From assembly GCA_903813345.2 (NCBI GenBank), contig CAIIXF020000004.1, positions 30,507,986 through 30,571,985 of the forward strand: a stretch of DNA of 64,000 nucleotides. The letters are read 5' to 3'. Shown piece after piece: positions 45,110 through 57,365 of this stretch. Position numbers and translations under genes: made by a program. The DNA comes from Owenia fusiformis. Its lineage: Eukaryota > Annelida > Polychaeta > Sabellida > Oweniidae. The notes under the pieces were generated by a model. That model ran no database searches. It had not been told where the DNA came from and saw nothing but the letters and a program-made list of their open reading frames with translations. Position 1 is the first letter of the stretch, and every line of letters starts with the position of its first letter.

Positions 45110-46859
45110 ACATATGTCACGCCTAACAATCGATAACGTACAGTGACAAAATATACCGTCATACACTTTAGATGTACGGTGTCACTATTCTAACTGATAT
45201 GAAGCAAAAACGATGATGTGAGTGTGGTGTAGATTTTAAAAATTAATCTGAAGAATACTTAAGGGGTTTTATGTTTAATTTTGTATGTATTCCATTCGGA
45301 AGACATTTAACTTTCTAATTCTGTGAAAAAAATTTTGGGCAGTGCTCGAGTTTTTCATAGTAAATCTACCCACCAACAATGATCGGTGGGAAAATGTTCT
45401 TTTTCCACATTTCCTTTTGTCATTTTTTCCCCTGTCGCCTAAGAGTGTCGATTATTTTTATGAGAATATGTTTCCCAAATTTACATAATTAAGATCGGTT
45501 GAAGATCTAATAAATATTCACGTTTTTGCTAAAATAATAAAAATAAAATAATCATAAATGTGCGTTGTCATCTCGATGTACGTTGTCACATTGAACTTAC
45601 ATATCTGAATTCACAGTTAACCCTTATGTAGAACCTCTGCACTTTCCAGATATAGCATAAACGGGATTTCGAAAGTCTTCGATTAACTAGTATCGACCTC
45701 TCCATGAACTCCTTCGATAAATAAAATTCATAAAAGTGCAACATGACGTAACGTACCGACGCCGAATGGTCAAAGAGGTTGAAAGCTAACACCCAATTGT
45801 CAAATATTAATCACCATATCAACACTTCCATAAAATAAAATAGCAATCAACAAGAGGTAAAAATCACGTTTACCTGTTTACAGGGTGTCCCGAAAGTATG
45901 CCCCCCCCCCTAGGCAGACATATTTCAGTGTCCTCATAGTATGTGTCATACATCATTTTAAAGCTTATCCAAAGTTACATTGATTTGCCAAGTATCTTGG
46001 TTTAACTCCCAAATGGGAAAAAGTTACAGTCATTTTAAAAGTTAGTGTTTTGTCAAAATGAAGTTCAATTCTACACCACATTACTAGTCAATGTGTCCCC
46101 CTTGGCCATGGTAACCGCAGCAATTATCTTCAGATATGACCTTAAAAGCCCTTCAAATAGGGGTGTGGAATTTTATAACCCTCTTAAAACCTGTTAAGGG
46201 ACTTAAGAAGAGTTTCCTTAGAGTTTCTACCCTCACCATTCTCTTTTTCCAACTCAATATCCATCCGACCTGAAAAGAATTGCTGCTGCTAAGATTGCCC
46301 GGTAGGACACATTGACTAGTAATTTGGTGTAAAATTGAACTTAATTTTGACCAAACACTTAATTTTGAAATGCCTGTAATTTTTTCACATTTGAGAGTTG
46401 AACCATGATACTTGGCGAATCAATGTAACTTTGGATAAGCTTTAAAATGATATATGACACATACTATGACGACACTGGTATATGTCTGCCTAGGGGGGCC
46501 CCCATACTTTCGGGACACTCTGTATATGTACCAGGGATACATGGACATGTTCGTTGAACATCACTTGTTACTCATAAAACCCTTAAAAACACATTTTCCA
46601 ACCGACCAATTGCATGTTAGATTAACAACGAAAAAATCGAGCACTCCTCGAAAATCTTTTAACGTAATTAGACAATTAATGTTTAATTAGAAATCAAACA
46701 TGAAATCCTTTAAGTACTCTTCACATTAATTCTTGATAACCACAATCAAACCTACATCATAGTTTTCGCCTCAAATCAGTTAGAGTAGTGAAACCGTACA
46801 CCTAAAGTGTACGACGGTATATCTTGTCACTGGACGTTGTCATGGTTAGCCGTGATATG
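45110..46859. mobile_element. 1.75-kb element with about 300-bp diverged inverted repeats, interrupted by a MITE
   Basis: Left-arm text (ACATATGTCACGCCTAACAA, then GTGACAAAATATACCGTC, ACACTTTAGATGTACGGT, AGTGCTCGAGTTTTT) is mirrored in order on the right (46555-46859). The arms are perhaps 75% alike, so this is an old element. A separate TA-flanked MITE lies inside. No transposase frame and no clear target duplication are visible; outer limits are approximate. Confidence 0.75.
45881..46522. mobile_element. Tc1/mariner-type MITE nested in the 45.1-46.9 kb element
   Basis: CAGGGTGTCCCGAAAGTATG at 45881 is mirrored (CATACTTTCGGGACACTCTG) ending at 46522, with TA on both sides. Inverted arms extend more than 200 bp (CATTTTAAAGCTTATCC, CAAAGTTACATTGATT, CATTGACTAGTAAT). 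The 642-bp element has no open frame. It is younger than the surrounding inverted-repeat element. Confidence 0.93.
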
Positions 46860-47255
46860 TATCGGAACATGACATCCAGTAATTTTAGCCTGTCCATTAT
46901 TCCCGCATTCCACTCCAAATCGATAAACTGGAGTAATTGGTGACAAAAGGCCGTTTCGCAAAGTTAGAATGCCGCAATCAGGTATGACAAAGGCGAAGAA
47001 ATTGCCTTACTGTCATTCTCATATGGCTAATAAAGTGATATTCCAATTCAAACCCACGCTTTTTATATTTGTCTTTTTTTGCATTCTTGCTACGCCCTCG
47101 AGGGCTACCTTTTTATTGAAATACATTTCTCATGAGCCCTTTTCATACAACTTGGGTGGGGGAGGGGTATTTGTGGACGGATATTGTACATTATAGAAAT
47201 TAATTGAGTTACCTTGGTGTAGTTTAATGTTTTAAATTCGAACCAAGAACGATTA
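46860..47255. other. Stretch without recognised genes
   Basis: Lies between the nested TIR elements and the poly-T start of the LINE on the minus strand. No feature supported. Confidence 0.4.
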
Positions 47256-47257
47256 TT

Positions 47258-50200
47258 TTTTTTTTTTTTTTTTTTTTTTATTTATAAATTTATTTCAATG
47301 GCTGTGCCATACTGGCATTACTAGCCATGTCTTTATATATATTGAAATGACATATGTATGATATAAATAATATAAATAGATCAAAGATACAAAATAAAAA
47401 CACTTCATGTGTATGTGTGTGACTAAAAAGGGGCTGTTCAATAGGCCGTATAGTATTCTATCTTTGATTACTAATGGTTTCGAGGTGAGATGCGAATAGT
47501 TTTATCAATTCTATGTTTTTTGCTTTGCTCAACATGTCGCAACCATAGAGCAGGGTATGTATTTTTTCAAGTTGGGGCATAACTTTAAAATTGATTTCTG
47601 GGAAATTATGCTGGACTTCACCGAACAAAGTTTTCATGGTTGGCTTTGTAAGGTTACATCTGAAGAAAAAATGTCTCAACGTTTCAGATTCAACGCCACA
47701 TAAACAAACAGGCGAATCCACAGTAGTAAAGTTGTGAGCATGAAACTGGGAGCGAAGGAATAAATCACATCTGATTCTGTTTAATGGTATCTCTTGACTC
47801 CTTTTAATTTCCATATCCATGGTTGTAATCAATGAGTTGCCATGCATCAATTTCAAAAGCCTTTTAAAGGAGGTCAATGATTGAGAATTTCTAGTGTCGG
47901 CATTAAGACCATTCCATTCTGTTAAGCATCTGAAAACACACGATCGTGACAATAAGCTGCCCCTCTTCCTCGGAAGTTGGTACTTTCTAATGTGCCTTAG
48001 ATTTACATTGATGTTACGATGCTCATATTTCTCAAAAATTTCGTTAACATAGGAGACAGACAGGGAGTTAGATACTTTATACATAAGGTACATTCTGTGA
48101 TGATATCTTCGTGTTTCAAGTGGTAACCAGTTTAATGCATTTAAGACCTTTGTCGTGCTTGAACCATACATAGCCCCAGAGACATGTACTGCAGATCTGT
48201 AATATAATGAGTCCAGAAGTTGCAAACAAGTAGCACTTGCACACCCAAAGACAATATCACAGTACTCGAAGTGAGGTAGTATAAAGGATTGGAAAATATT
48301 CTGCATATGTTTACTTGGTAGCTTTAACCTCAAAGCACACAACGGACTAAGCAATTTATTGATCTTTTTTACAAGGCACTTTATGTGCTCGTCAAATTTC
48401 AAGTGTTGATCAAGTATCAAACCGAGATGTTTATGGTAACAACTATTTTGAACAACATTTCCTTCAAGGTGAAAAACTTCATTGACTTGGTCTTTGGAGC
48501 GACTCGAACGGAATGTCACCTGCGCACTCTTAGTTGCATTGAACGTCAATTTCCACACTCTTGACCAAGAACATATAGTGTCCAGATCATGTTGTAAGGA
48601 ATTGAATTGTTCATTCCGGTTAGTTTCATTATATGGGCAGTATAAAGATGTATCGTCGGCAAAAAGGTAGCACTTATTTTCCAAATTATCTGCTATATCG
48701 TTGATATATATCAAGAACAATAAAGGCCCTAGGATTGACCCTTGTGGTACCCCTGCATTGATGTAGTTTTCTGTTGAAGTTTTTGACTCTTGCCCATCAA
48801 TAACTACTTTTACTCGTCTATTGGTGAGATATGAACTTAATAATTTAATCATGTTCTCGTTTATACCATAACCTTTTAGTTTCTCAAGAATGTATTTGTG
48901 AGGCATAGAATCAAAGGCAGCTGATATATCAAGAAATGTTCCTTTAATCTCTTCACCGTTTTCAATACAATTTGTTAAGTAATCTACAATTGTTAATAGT
49001 TGAACTTGGCAGCCATGACCCGGGATGAAACCGCTTTGTAGATTGTACAGCAAATTATTAGCCTGGACATGTTTAAATATAGCATTAAAAATTATTCTTT
49101 CGAATACCTTTGATATGGAGCACAAGAGAGTTATTGGTCTGTAGTTAATGAAATTTGATTTTGAACCTTTTTTATGAATTGGTACAATATTTCCCAGTTT
49201 CCAGAGAGTTGGAAATGTATTTTCATGGATAATTTTGTTGAACAATTTCGCAAGAGGTTTAGAGAGAGCACTTGATGCCATTTTCAACATTCTATTATTA
49301 ATATTATCATATCCCCCAGCTTTATTTGTATCTAAACATTTTAGAATTTGGAGAATTTCATCTTCAGTCACAAGTATGTTATTTAATAAGTTGTTTTTTC
49401 TACTTTGAAAGGGTACATCTGGAAGTTCTTCGTTAATGTGATATTTCTCTACAAAATAGTCTAAGAAAATATTTGCTTTGTCAATGCTAAGGGTTTTTGG
49501 AATGTTATTAATGTCATTGATAACGGGAATTCGGGTATTTTTACAGTTTCCAATAAAATTTTTAATAATATACCAGTAACTTTTCGAACCTGGTTTAGCA
49601 TCTAATTTGCTTAAGATTCTTTTCTCATGTTCAAGTTTCGCAGTTTCAATTTCGGTTAATACCTGTGATGCATACTCTTTATACCGCAAAAAATGTTGGT
49701 GATTATTGTTTTTCTTAAATTTGTAATAGAATTTATTACGTTTATTGATTAACTTACGCAGGTCGTCATTAAACCAAGGTTTATCTTTACTATTAATTTT
49801 GATAGTTCTGTTAGGAATAGATCTATTGAAAATGTTTGAAAGTCTCTTAGTAAATTGTTCAGTTAGTTCATCAATAGAGTTGCTGTTTTGGATTAAATTG
49901 TCAAAATTTTCATTTCTGATCAAATCGTTCATGTTCTCAAGTTCCGCTGCTTGATAATTCCATATTTTTCTCGTGTAAGGAGGATCCTTAATTACACCTA
50001 AAAATAACTGAAATATAATAGTCGAATGGTCAGTGTTCCCTATTGGGGTGTCAACTTCATGGGATTGGATACTAAAGGGGTTATTTGTAATGATCAAATC
50101 GATACAGGATTTAGATGTGCTTGTGATTCTAGTTGGTTCATCGACAGTTTGACTCAGATTCATTGACGTTAACAAATTCCCAAGCTCAATACCGGCAGGG

Positions 50201-50575
50201 TTTTGAGTATCACCATCCCACCATAATGGATTCCTTGCGTTAAAATCGCCAAGGGCATAAATAGCATGTGGGTTTTGAAGCTTTGCTCGTTCAACTGTGC
50301 GTGAAAAGTTTGAAAAGAATGCTTTCATCTCATTGGTTGTTTGAGAAGGTGATCTATAGTACGTTCCAAGTAAAATCCGCTTGTGATTTATAACCAGATC
50401 AATCCATATAGAATCAGAGTTTACCATTAGGTCTTCTTTAAGCTCACAGTGGATATCATTGGATACATACACAAGGATTCCGCGGTTTGAGTTTGTATAT
50501 ATGGGATCTTGAAATCCTTCTATATTAAACGATTCCAATTCCGCATTTGTTAAATTACCGACTTCAAATTATTAA
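47258..50575 (-). mobile_element. CR1/Jockey-type LINE, 5'-truncated
   Basis: A poly-A tail appears as a T-run at 47258-47279 on the plus strand, preceded (on the minus strand) by AATAAA, and the single long frame lies directly upstream of the 3' UTR. The 5' end stops within the endonuclease at about 50570, where the frame runs into a TAA, consistent with the 5' truncation usual for LINEs. No target duplication was identified. The element is otherwise free of stops and so is young. Confidence 0.9.
47458..50538 (-). CDS. LINE endonuclease/reverse transcriptase (partial at N-terminus)
   Basis: The frame spans 1,026 codons from a TTG at 50538; homologous residues continue about 10 codons upstream to about 50565, so no true start is present and the first endonuclease motifs are missing. 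What remains has GDFN at 97-100, D147 and TDH at 169-171 of the endonuclease, then the reverse transcriptase: NYRPITLL (465-472), FLDISAAFD (535-543), GVPQGS (596-601) and FADD (626-629). A Cys-His motif (CLCG, H, C) lies near the C-terminus. The motif set fits the CR1/Jockey group; an exact clade would need a tree. It copies its own RNA into nicked target DNA in the nucleus. Confidence 0.93.
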   Translation of the reverse strand: MESFNIEGFQDPIYTNSNRGILVYVSNDIHCELKEDLMVNSDSIWIDLVINHKRILLGTYYRSPSQTTNEMKAFFSNFSRTVERAKLQNPHAIYALGDFNARNPLWWDGDTQNPAGIELGNLLTSMNLSQTVDEPTRITSTSKSCIDLIITNNPFSIQSHEVDTPIGNTDHSTIIFQLFLGVIKDPPYTRKIWNYQAAELENMNDLIRNENFDNLIQNSNSIDELTEQFTKRLSNIFNRSIPNRTIKINSKDKPWFNDDLRKLINKRNKFYYKFKKNNNHQHFLRYKEYASQVLTEIETAKLEHEKRILSKLDAKPGSKSYWYIIKNFIGNCKNTRIPVINDINNIPKTLSIDKANIFLDYFVEKYHINEELPDVPFQSRKNNLLNNILVTEDEILQILKCLDTNKAGGYDNINNRMLKMASSALSKPLAKLFNKIIHENTFPTLWKLGNIVPIHKKGSKSNFINYRPITLLCSISKVFERIIFNAIFKHVQANNLLYNLQSGFIPGHGCQVQLLTIVDYLTNCIENGEEIKGTFLDISAAFDSMPHKYILEKLKGYGINENMIKLLSSYLTNRRVKVVIDGQESKTSTENYINAGVPQGSILGPLLFLIYINDIADNLENKCYLFADDTSLYCPYNETNRNEQFNSLQHDLDTICSWSRVWKLTFNATKSAQVTFRSSRSKDQVNEVFHLEGNVVQNSCYHKHLGLILDQHLKFDEHIKCLVKKINKLLSPLCALRLKLPSKHMQNIFQSFILPHFEYCDIVFGCASATCLQLLDSLYYRSAVHVSGAMYGSSTTKVLNALNWLPLETRRYHHRMYLMYKVSNSLSVSYVNEIFEKYEHRNINVNLRHIRKYQLPRKRGSLLSRSCVFRCLTEWNGLNADTRNSQSLTSFKRLLKLMHGNSLITTMDMEIKRSQEIPLNRIRCDLFLRSQFHAHNFTTVDSPVCLCGVESETLRHFFFRCNLTKPTMKTLFGEVQHNFPEINFKVMPQLEKIHTLLYGCDMLSKAKNIELIKLFASHLETISNQR

Positions 50576-50579
50576 GAGA

Positions 50580-52930
50580 GGCGTGGCGTTCAACCTGCGT
50601 TGGCGACAACAATACCTACTCAGTACTTCTCATTCTTATGTTTTCAGGTGACAGATGCCCTTATCATAAATACCTCTTAAAACCAGCTGCTCATTTTATT
50701 TTTCAATTTTTTAAAATTCTATTTTGTTTCTTGACGGGGACTTGGTAGCCCAATGTACGAGTTATGATGCTATCTGGACACCCGTAATAGTCCATGTATG
50801 TCAATTGGATAGATTCGCCAATCATATATTTCCCCCTTTTCTATAAGGCTAGTAATATCTAAATATAAGAGTATTATCAGGATCGTTTAATATAACTGTC
50901 ACTTTTGAACAAAATCCATTCTTAGTTTGATATGATAAAACCTGGTAGTATATGGTTTACTAATGTAAATCCAATTCGATTTATCTGACACGTGTTCAAC
51001 AAATGGATTTATTTTAACATGTTGATAGCGTTACATCCAACGCTCCAAGGGTGGCCATGAGGAAAATGAGTTTCCAGGGTAAAAACGGCAAATGTTTTTT
51101 GTTAAAGTCAAATCACACGGCACTGTTGTATAAATATTTAACACTTTCCAACTATGAAATGGCAGACTTGACTATAACAAAAGTCAATTCATTTCGAACA
51201 AATTTCATTTTAATATTCCTTTTTATTCATAGTTGATTTCATCTTACAAAAATTATCAATAACATTCTGGCGAGACTCATAAAGCCTAAATAGCTAAAGT
51301 AAATTTTATCCCAAGGTGACAATTAAAAACAACATAATATGTGGTTTCATTATCACAATTGCAATTACATGTAGGAGTTTGGACGTTTGTAAAAATGTGA
51401 GCGTAATGCTAGGAAAATAAGATCTGATCTGATCCTATTAAGATTTCCTGGCGCCTTGTTACATGAAGATCAGATGTTAAGATTACTTTAGAAGAAGCAA
51501 TTTCTTTAAGAATAGCTTCTTTAGAGGATTTACATTTTCATTTGCTTTATTGCCGATTTAAGTACATTCCATTCATTTAATTATTGTTGAAATTGTACAT
51601 GATTTACTAAAAATAATCGATCTTTTGACGGAAATTTGAATTTTGAAAATTTGATATATTCCTTATTGTTTTATTGGTCCTTAAATGGAATTGTAGCGCC
51701 TTTATAGCTCCTTATATGGAATCATAGCTTTAAGCTCAGCGTTACGGGAATATCGTGGATACATTGCGTATAGTAAATCATTACAATAAATCAGATGGTA
51801 AATCCTATAATTTTAGTAATATACGGTTATTTGAAATATTCTCGTGTGTCTTGAAGCGGTTTAAGTGGTTTTGTAACCGAAGCATTATATCATAACAATA
51901 CAGTTTGTCATCGTGAGATATCACAGCCTTTTATCCTCTAGTACACTACTCTACGTAAGCTTGGTATCCGGACTTCCGTTTTGGATCACGAATCAAGAAC
52001 TGTTCATATTGGCGATTTAAGCATTCAGCAAACTCAGTAAACTTCCGGACTAATGTTATTCAGGAGCTCCATTAAGATCCATACATTGAGAGGCTTTGAT
52101 ATCCTAACCAATGAAAACCTCTCGGTTCCCATACTTACGAAGGGGAGTGTATATCGCTACTTAAAATAGGAATAGCTGATCACTATCAGAAGGGCACTCT
52201 GTCATTTACGTCATTATAGGAGTCTTTGTGACGTTCCCATTTATCCTTTGAATAATGTTACAGACTTCAAGAACAATCGACGTAATGTCCTGATTATCGA
52301 TGAGATTATCAAAAACCAATCATGGTAAGCCTATTATTCATTCATATAGTGCCAATCGGCTGAATCTGCGCATGCGTAGTTCACGTAAGGATTATAAGCT
52401 AACATGGAAACAATGACACGAGATCGGTTATAACACGAGTAAAACAAACCGGTAATAATTTTATAAGTATGTCATCTTAGGCACAAATAAAGTTTGTCTT
52501 TGAGACGCCACTTCGATAGATTTCACAGACTTTGTTAGATAGGTACACCACCGCCATAATTAGTGTGAAAATAGGTTGAATTCTTTGGGTAACCAATCAG
52601 AAGTTTTAAATGTTTGAATCTTAATTTTGTTCAACCAATCGACGGGCCTACTCGAAGGAATGCATTTTGGGAGATATTTATGTTAATGACTATGTTTTCT
52701 TCGAATATCAAATAAGTCTATTTTTACACATATCTAAGCAAGGTGTGTCCATTACCAACCAATCAGAACACGCTATTTCACGTAACTGTATCCAAGTTCA
52801 CTCAAGATCACTCTTGAGATACCGACTGACACAAACAGAAGTGACCCTTTACTTGCCATGGGTTTCCTTGTAAATCTATTATTTTAGTTTCATATCTTTT
52901 AAGTGATGTTGAATAAAATATATTGCAATG
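50580..52930. other. Stretch without recognised genes
   Basis: I see no gene or clear repeat. A palindromic NRF-1-like string (TGCGCATGCGT) lies at about 52369-52379 and several CCAAT strings lie at 52,590-52,770, so the area could contain a distal promoter, but no coding exon can be linked to it. Confidence 0.3.
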
Positions 52931-52934
52931 CGTG

Positions 52935-53100
52935 CAAAGAATTTAAGCCCAATACGCAATGTATTGTGGGGAATGACCATTCCTGTCAGGCGTTGCTTCC
53001 TAAACTTAACACTCGATGCAAGCAGCTCGTGTACATTTTGGATTGCAACGCCTCCAGGGAATGGTCATTACCTTATTGCACTGAGTACAGAGCTTAAATC
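52935..53100. repeat. Palindromic MITE-like element
   Basis: GAATTTAAGC...GGAATGACCATTCC...CAGGCGTTGC on the left pairs with GCAACGCC...GGGAATGGTCATTACC...GAGCTTAAATC on the right. Arms are about 60-70 bp with mismatches. Confidence 0.7.
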
Positions 53101-53485
53101 TTTGAATGATATTTCTGAAATTTAATTGATTTTAAATGGCAAAACAGGGGTCTTCAGGATGCCAAAAAATGGTTTGGACTGATCATCGGAACATTTTTTA
53201 GAAAGGCATTGTGTTCACTCATCTTCAGAATTTTTCTTTTAACTGTAAAACATCCAAGGATGCCAACGATTCTTTTCCAATTTCTTCATAATGATACGTA
53301 TAATGGACTAATGAATAATCCATGTAATCGCACAGGTTTGCCTAATCAGCCATATCAATACAATATTTCTCTTTTCAGTCTCTTCATCCCTTAGCTTATA
53401 AATAGCCCATAGCTAAAATGTCTAAATGCCAACCTTTACTCAACTCGCTTATATTGCATACAAGGTCGGAATAAACCAACATTAG
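53100..53485. other. Stretch without recognised genes
   Basis: No supported feature. Confidence 0.4.
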
Positions 53486-53725
53486 CGTATCTGGGGGTCA
53501 GGGGCCCCCTTGGGTGGTCCCAGAAAAAGTGGGCCAAAAAAGGCCTAAATGCCTTAAAAATGGGTCTTTTGCTAAGGCCTTATTTTTAATTTTACGCCAA
53601 ATTTTGAAGAAAACAGGCCTCAGAATTTGGGCCCTAAATTTTTTCCGCGCAAGCGCAAAGTTTCTTTTCTCAGACCAGAAATTTCGGCCCCCTCGTTGGT
53701 TCCAAGATCCGCCCCTGCCAAATGT
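53485..53725. repeat. Probable dispersed repeat with GGGGCC-type ends
   Basis: The segment runs from TCTGGGGGTCAGGGGCCCCC to CCAAGATCCGCCCCTGCC. Its GC content and the 'GATCCGCCCCTG' end are typical of degraded dispersed repeats in marine invertebrates. No inverted termini were confirmed, so the call is tentative. Confidence 0.35.
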
Positions 53726-53729
53726 CCGC

Positions 53730-54880
53730 ATTTTTGAAGAGTATGCAATGTTACTCTTTCCATCTGATATCTCAATCCTCGCCAATTCCTCGGGGGTTTC
53801 AACCATATGTAAGATTCATCAATAAAATGAATTATTGGGTTATTCTTTATATAGTAATACATTTATCTATGAATTATGGGGTGTGTCCTCCTCTCACATG
53901 ACATGTTATGTTTTACTAAAGGGAACCAAGTGATGAAAGTACATGACATACATGTACGTGCTGATATGATGAAGATGCAAAACGATATAAGTGTCCATAA
54001 CGCCTTTCGGAATGCAAAGTATTATAGGTACCCATGTACCATTCAAATGTTTGCGGGATTCGATTCGCCATATTGCCCCCGGGATCCGAAAGTCCCTCCA
54101 TGTTGGAACAGTGTTAGGGTAAAATTGCCAAGAATATGGAGTTTAAGCTAGAATTAAAAATCGAATCGCCCACGCCGACCTACACGTATGACCAATCGCC
54201 CATGCAAATGTATCGCTTAAATATGTTCCGTTCACGTTTAGGTTGTGAAAAACATTGCAAGCTTAAACTCCCTAATAACCGCTAAAGAGAGGAATTCTAA
54301 AATAATACCGAGCAGTGACTACTTTCTGTCGAAATAGTGGCTTGTCGAGCTTGTTTTCTTCCCCCTTCCGACAAAAATTGCAATTCCGCATTCTACTTGT
54401 ATTCATAGCCTTGTCATCATTTAGTATAGGTTTTGTACCCGTCAAACTCTACGATTCGCTCGACAATTCCATAACAAATGATCGAACATGCAGCTATATG
54501 TTTCACTTCAGTTACAATCCGTCCCCCTAACACCTTAATTTATTTTTGTTAATCTACGACATTCTACGAGAAGATATCGTGTCGAAATCGCCATTTGAAT
54601 GGGCTGTAATCTCGTCGACTTTTAATTACGCGGGAAATCGCATCATTTAGAAAACGCTTCTCTATTGGTCAACATAAGCCTTACGGAGAACTATGATTTG
54701 TTAAAAATATTCATAAATTCATCGTAGCACGTGCATTGGACTTTCCGCGAAGAATCATGGTCATATATGGTATGGCTAGAATATTGATATAAAAAAGTAC
54801 TGCGCGTGTATTCCTCAATAATCATGCTAACAAGGATATCTGATGGTTATAACGAGAAGATTCGGGAAAGGGCCCGTAGG
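53730..54880. other. Mostly unassigned
   Basis: A short relative of the dispersed repeat at 41.7 kb lies at 54036-54100. No coding evidence was found. Confidence 0.35.
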
Positions 54881-54882
54881 TC

Positions 54883-55016
54883 GGGAATATTTGACCAGAT
54901 TTATCGCTCCCAGGGAGGGGAAAATTGACACATTTATTTTTCCCCGGGGTGAGGAATCAGACAGGTCAATTTTTGTCGCGTAGCGGGGGGGGGGGGGAGT
55001 CGCAAACTTTTGAATA
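54883..55016 (-). repeat. Dispersed repeat, partner of 41.7 kb
   Basis: This is the reverse-oriented copy of the repeat at 41698-41856, with a run of about 13 G residues near 54985-54998. The blocks in common are GGGAATATTTGACCAGATT, ACACATTTATTTTTCCCCGG and CGCAAACTTTTGAATAGTGC. Confidence 0.75.
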
Positions 55017-55019
55017 GTG

Positions 55020-57360
55020 CATTAGGGATACAGCTTTTATTTGAACATGGAATAATTTGCAGCAATCATGGGATAATATCATATTTTAGTCTCGGATGTA
55101 GGCCCATACTTTGTTAATAAAATAAATGAGATAGATAAATTTTAAAGGTGAACAAGGTTTGAAGAGGACATGCATCAGAACGTGTAGGTTCATCCATTCG
55201 ATGCTGACTTTTGAAGCTTGACCTTCCTTATACATCCGGTTCTAAACGTTTATTCGGATTAATGTAGCATGAAGTATGACGTCCAATCTTAAACCAGATA
55301 TACGTAAAAAATGAGTTGGACATCACGGATCGACTTTTAACTTGGATCATTTGAAAACATTTAGTTGTCGATCCCCTGGTGATTTATGCTACTTTATGTC
55401 AAGTTGACCTGTAGACATAGAACAAGCAATTAACAGACACGCAATTATTTTACTTTGATTTATATCTGTCAAGACGGATACACTAATGATTGGACTTTTT
55501 TTTTAATAATAGCTGTTCTATGTAGAATCGCTAGAGATTATTCACTTTGACGGCAATGTAGAAGGTTATTAATATACCAATACGTGGTAACGTTTAATTA
55601 AGTTCAGTTTAGCTACCTCCCGTTTGAAGAGCTCTCATGTATGGTACAACTTCGTCAACATCCGGGTTCTTTCCCATTGGATAACACAGGGGTGCTATTT
55701 TCAATGCCGCACTGCGACTCTATTAAACATTTATGTAGTCTTTCATTTGCACAAACGATAGGTATGTATGTAATTGAGATATATGACAAAGTTTTTGAAC
55801 TATAATCCCCAAATCCGAAGAAATCTGTAGTTAAAGATGCTGTCCAATTCCAGTGACGTCACTGATATTCCAGAAATTGCTCAGACGCTTTTGAAGATCG
55901 AAAAATATAAATAATGTGCCTTTGAATCTCTGATTATCTTTCTGATTATTTAATAGTTTGGATCATATAACTATGCTTGAGGGCGTATGGAAGATCAGAA
56001 GCTGAGAAACGTTCAGAGTAATCGATTCGTTCGGCGGGCCAATGAAAATTTGTCCCTTCAAAGCGATGCATCATGGGAGATATTTGTGTAAATTACCACC
56101 CGATCTCTTATCGCGAATAGGAGTTTTGCACGAGTATCGTGACTAGCCTGTCATGTTGAAGGGATTACTCAACAGATGTCGCTGTTGAAAAGGTAGATGA
56201 AATCTTTTTTTATCGCGATGATGGTTGATTGAAATCCTGTTTTATCAGTGCAAACACCGTGAAAATGTACAGACTTTACCTTTTGATCTGTTTATCTTGT
56301 CTGCATATAATTTCATGAAAAGCATGACGAAGTGATTCGGCTTAATACTACAAATATTTGACTTTTGGTGATGATGGTCTTGAGTTTCAAATCCGTCAAA
56401 AATTGTTGAAAATTCGAATAGATGGTGGAATTAGCAGTCAGCAATTTCGACTTTTCGAGTTCTTTTTCCACTTCTAGAGCCATTTGAGTTCCAAAGGGGA
56501 CATTTAGAGCTACATGTATCTCGTGGTAAATGAGGTAAGGTAACTGAATCTTCGTTTTCCGAAGATTTCCATGTATTTCAATCGTATTGTATTGGCCCAT
56601 TCAATAGTGGGGCTACCTAATAGAAAACGCATTATTCACCATTATTCAATGGTTTTGCATCTCATGATTGCTGATACATGCACCTCATCTATTAATTCAG
56701 CAATCAGAAGTTTTCATAAGATAGCATTTTAAAACCTGTGAATGTTTGAGTCTAAATAACATGGGATATGTGGTTTTTAACTTTACCAGATTTCAATACG
56801 CATCCCCGTTTCAGAAATTGTTAATGTAGTGATAACTTTTTGTTCGTTTAAATTGAGAAAAACAAGATCCTCTTTTTAGAAAATGAGCCTAACATTTTAA
56901 AAAAGTGCCAAATTGGGGTCATAATTCATAATTTTTCAGAGAGTTAGGTTGATATCTTACAATCATGGGGACTTCACTTGAAAGAAAACATGTTGTTTTA
57001 ATAAAAACAATTGTATTGATGGCCAAAAAGTACCCATAGTGAAAGATATGACAGTCTAAAATCACTTGCCATACTGCACATGGACCTTTCATGAAACGTC
57101 ATTCGGAATTTAAAAAATCTAAAAATCATCAAGTGTTTGGAATATGAAAATCTTTTTTAGGCGCATTAGACCTTTTGACGTTTACCAGCATGAGGATTTA
57201 CCTTATACAGTAGAACTGTTTCCGGTAGCGATCACCGTATAAGTTATAACTTAATATGGCAAAAGATCACCAAACGCTGACTCACATTCGATTCCCCTCC
57301 TTATATTCAAACACTACCAAGCTTTTCCACGCTTTCAAATGAAGACCTCGGTGTGTTAAC
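55020..57360. other. Stretch without recognised genes
   Basis: A minus-strand frame at 56600-56313 (95 codons) shows no recognised domain and may be chance. I see no other supported feature. Confidence 0.35.
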
Positions 57361-57365
57361 CTTAT

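Noticed and set aside
50580-52930. NRF-1 and CCAAT strings as a promoter
   Set aside because: No transcription unit or first exon can be linked to them, so I report the strings only as a note.
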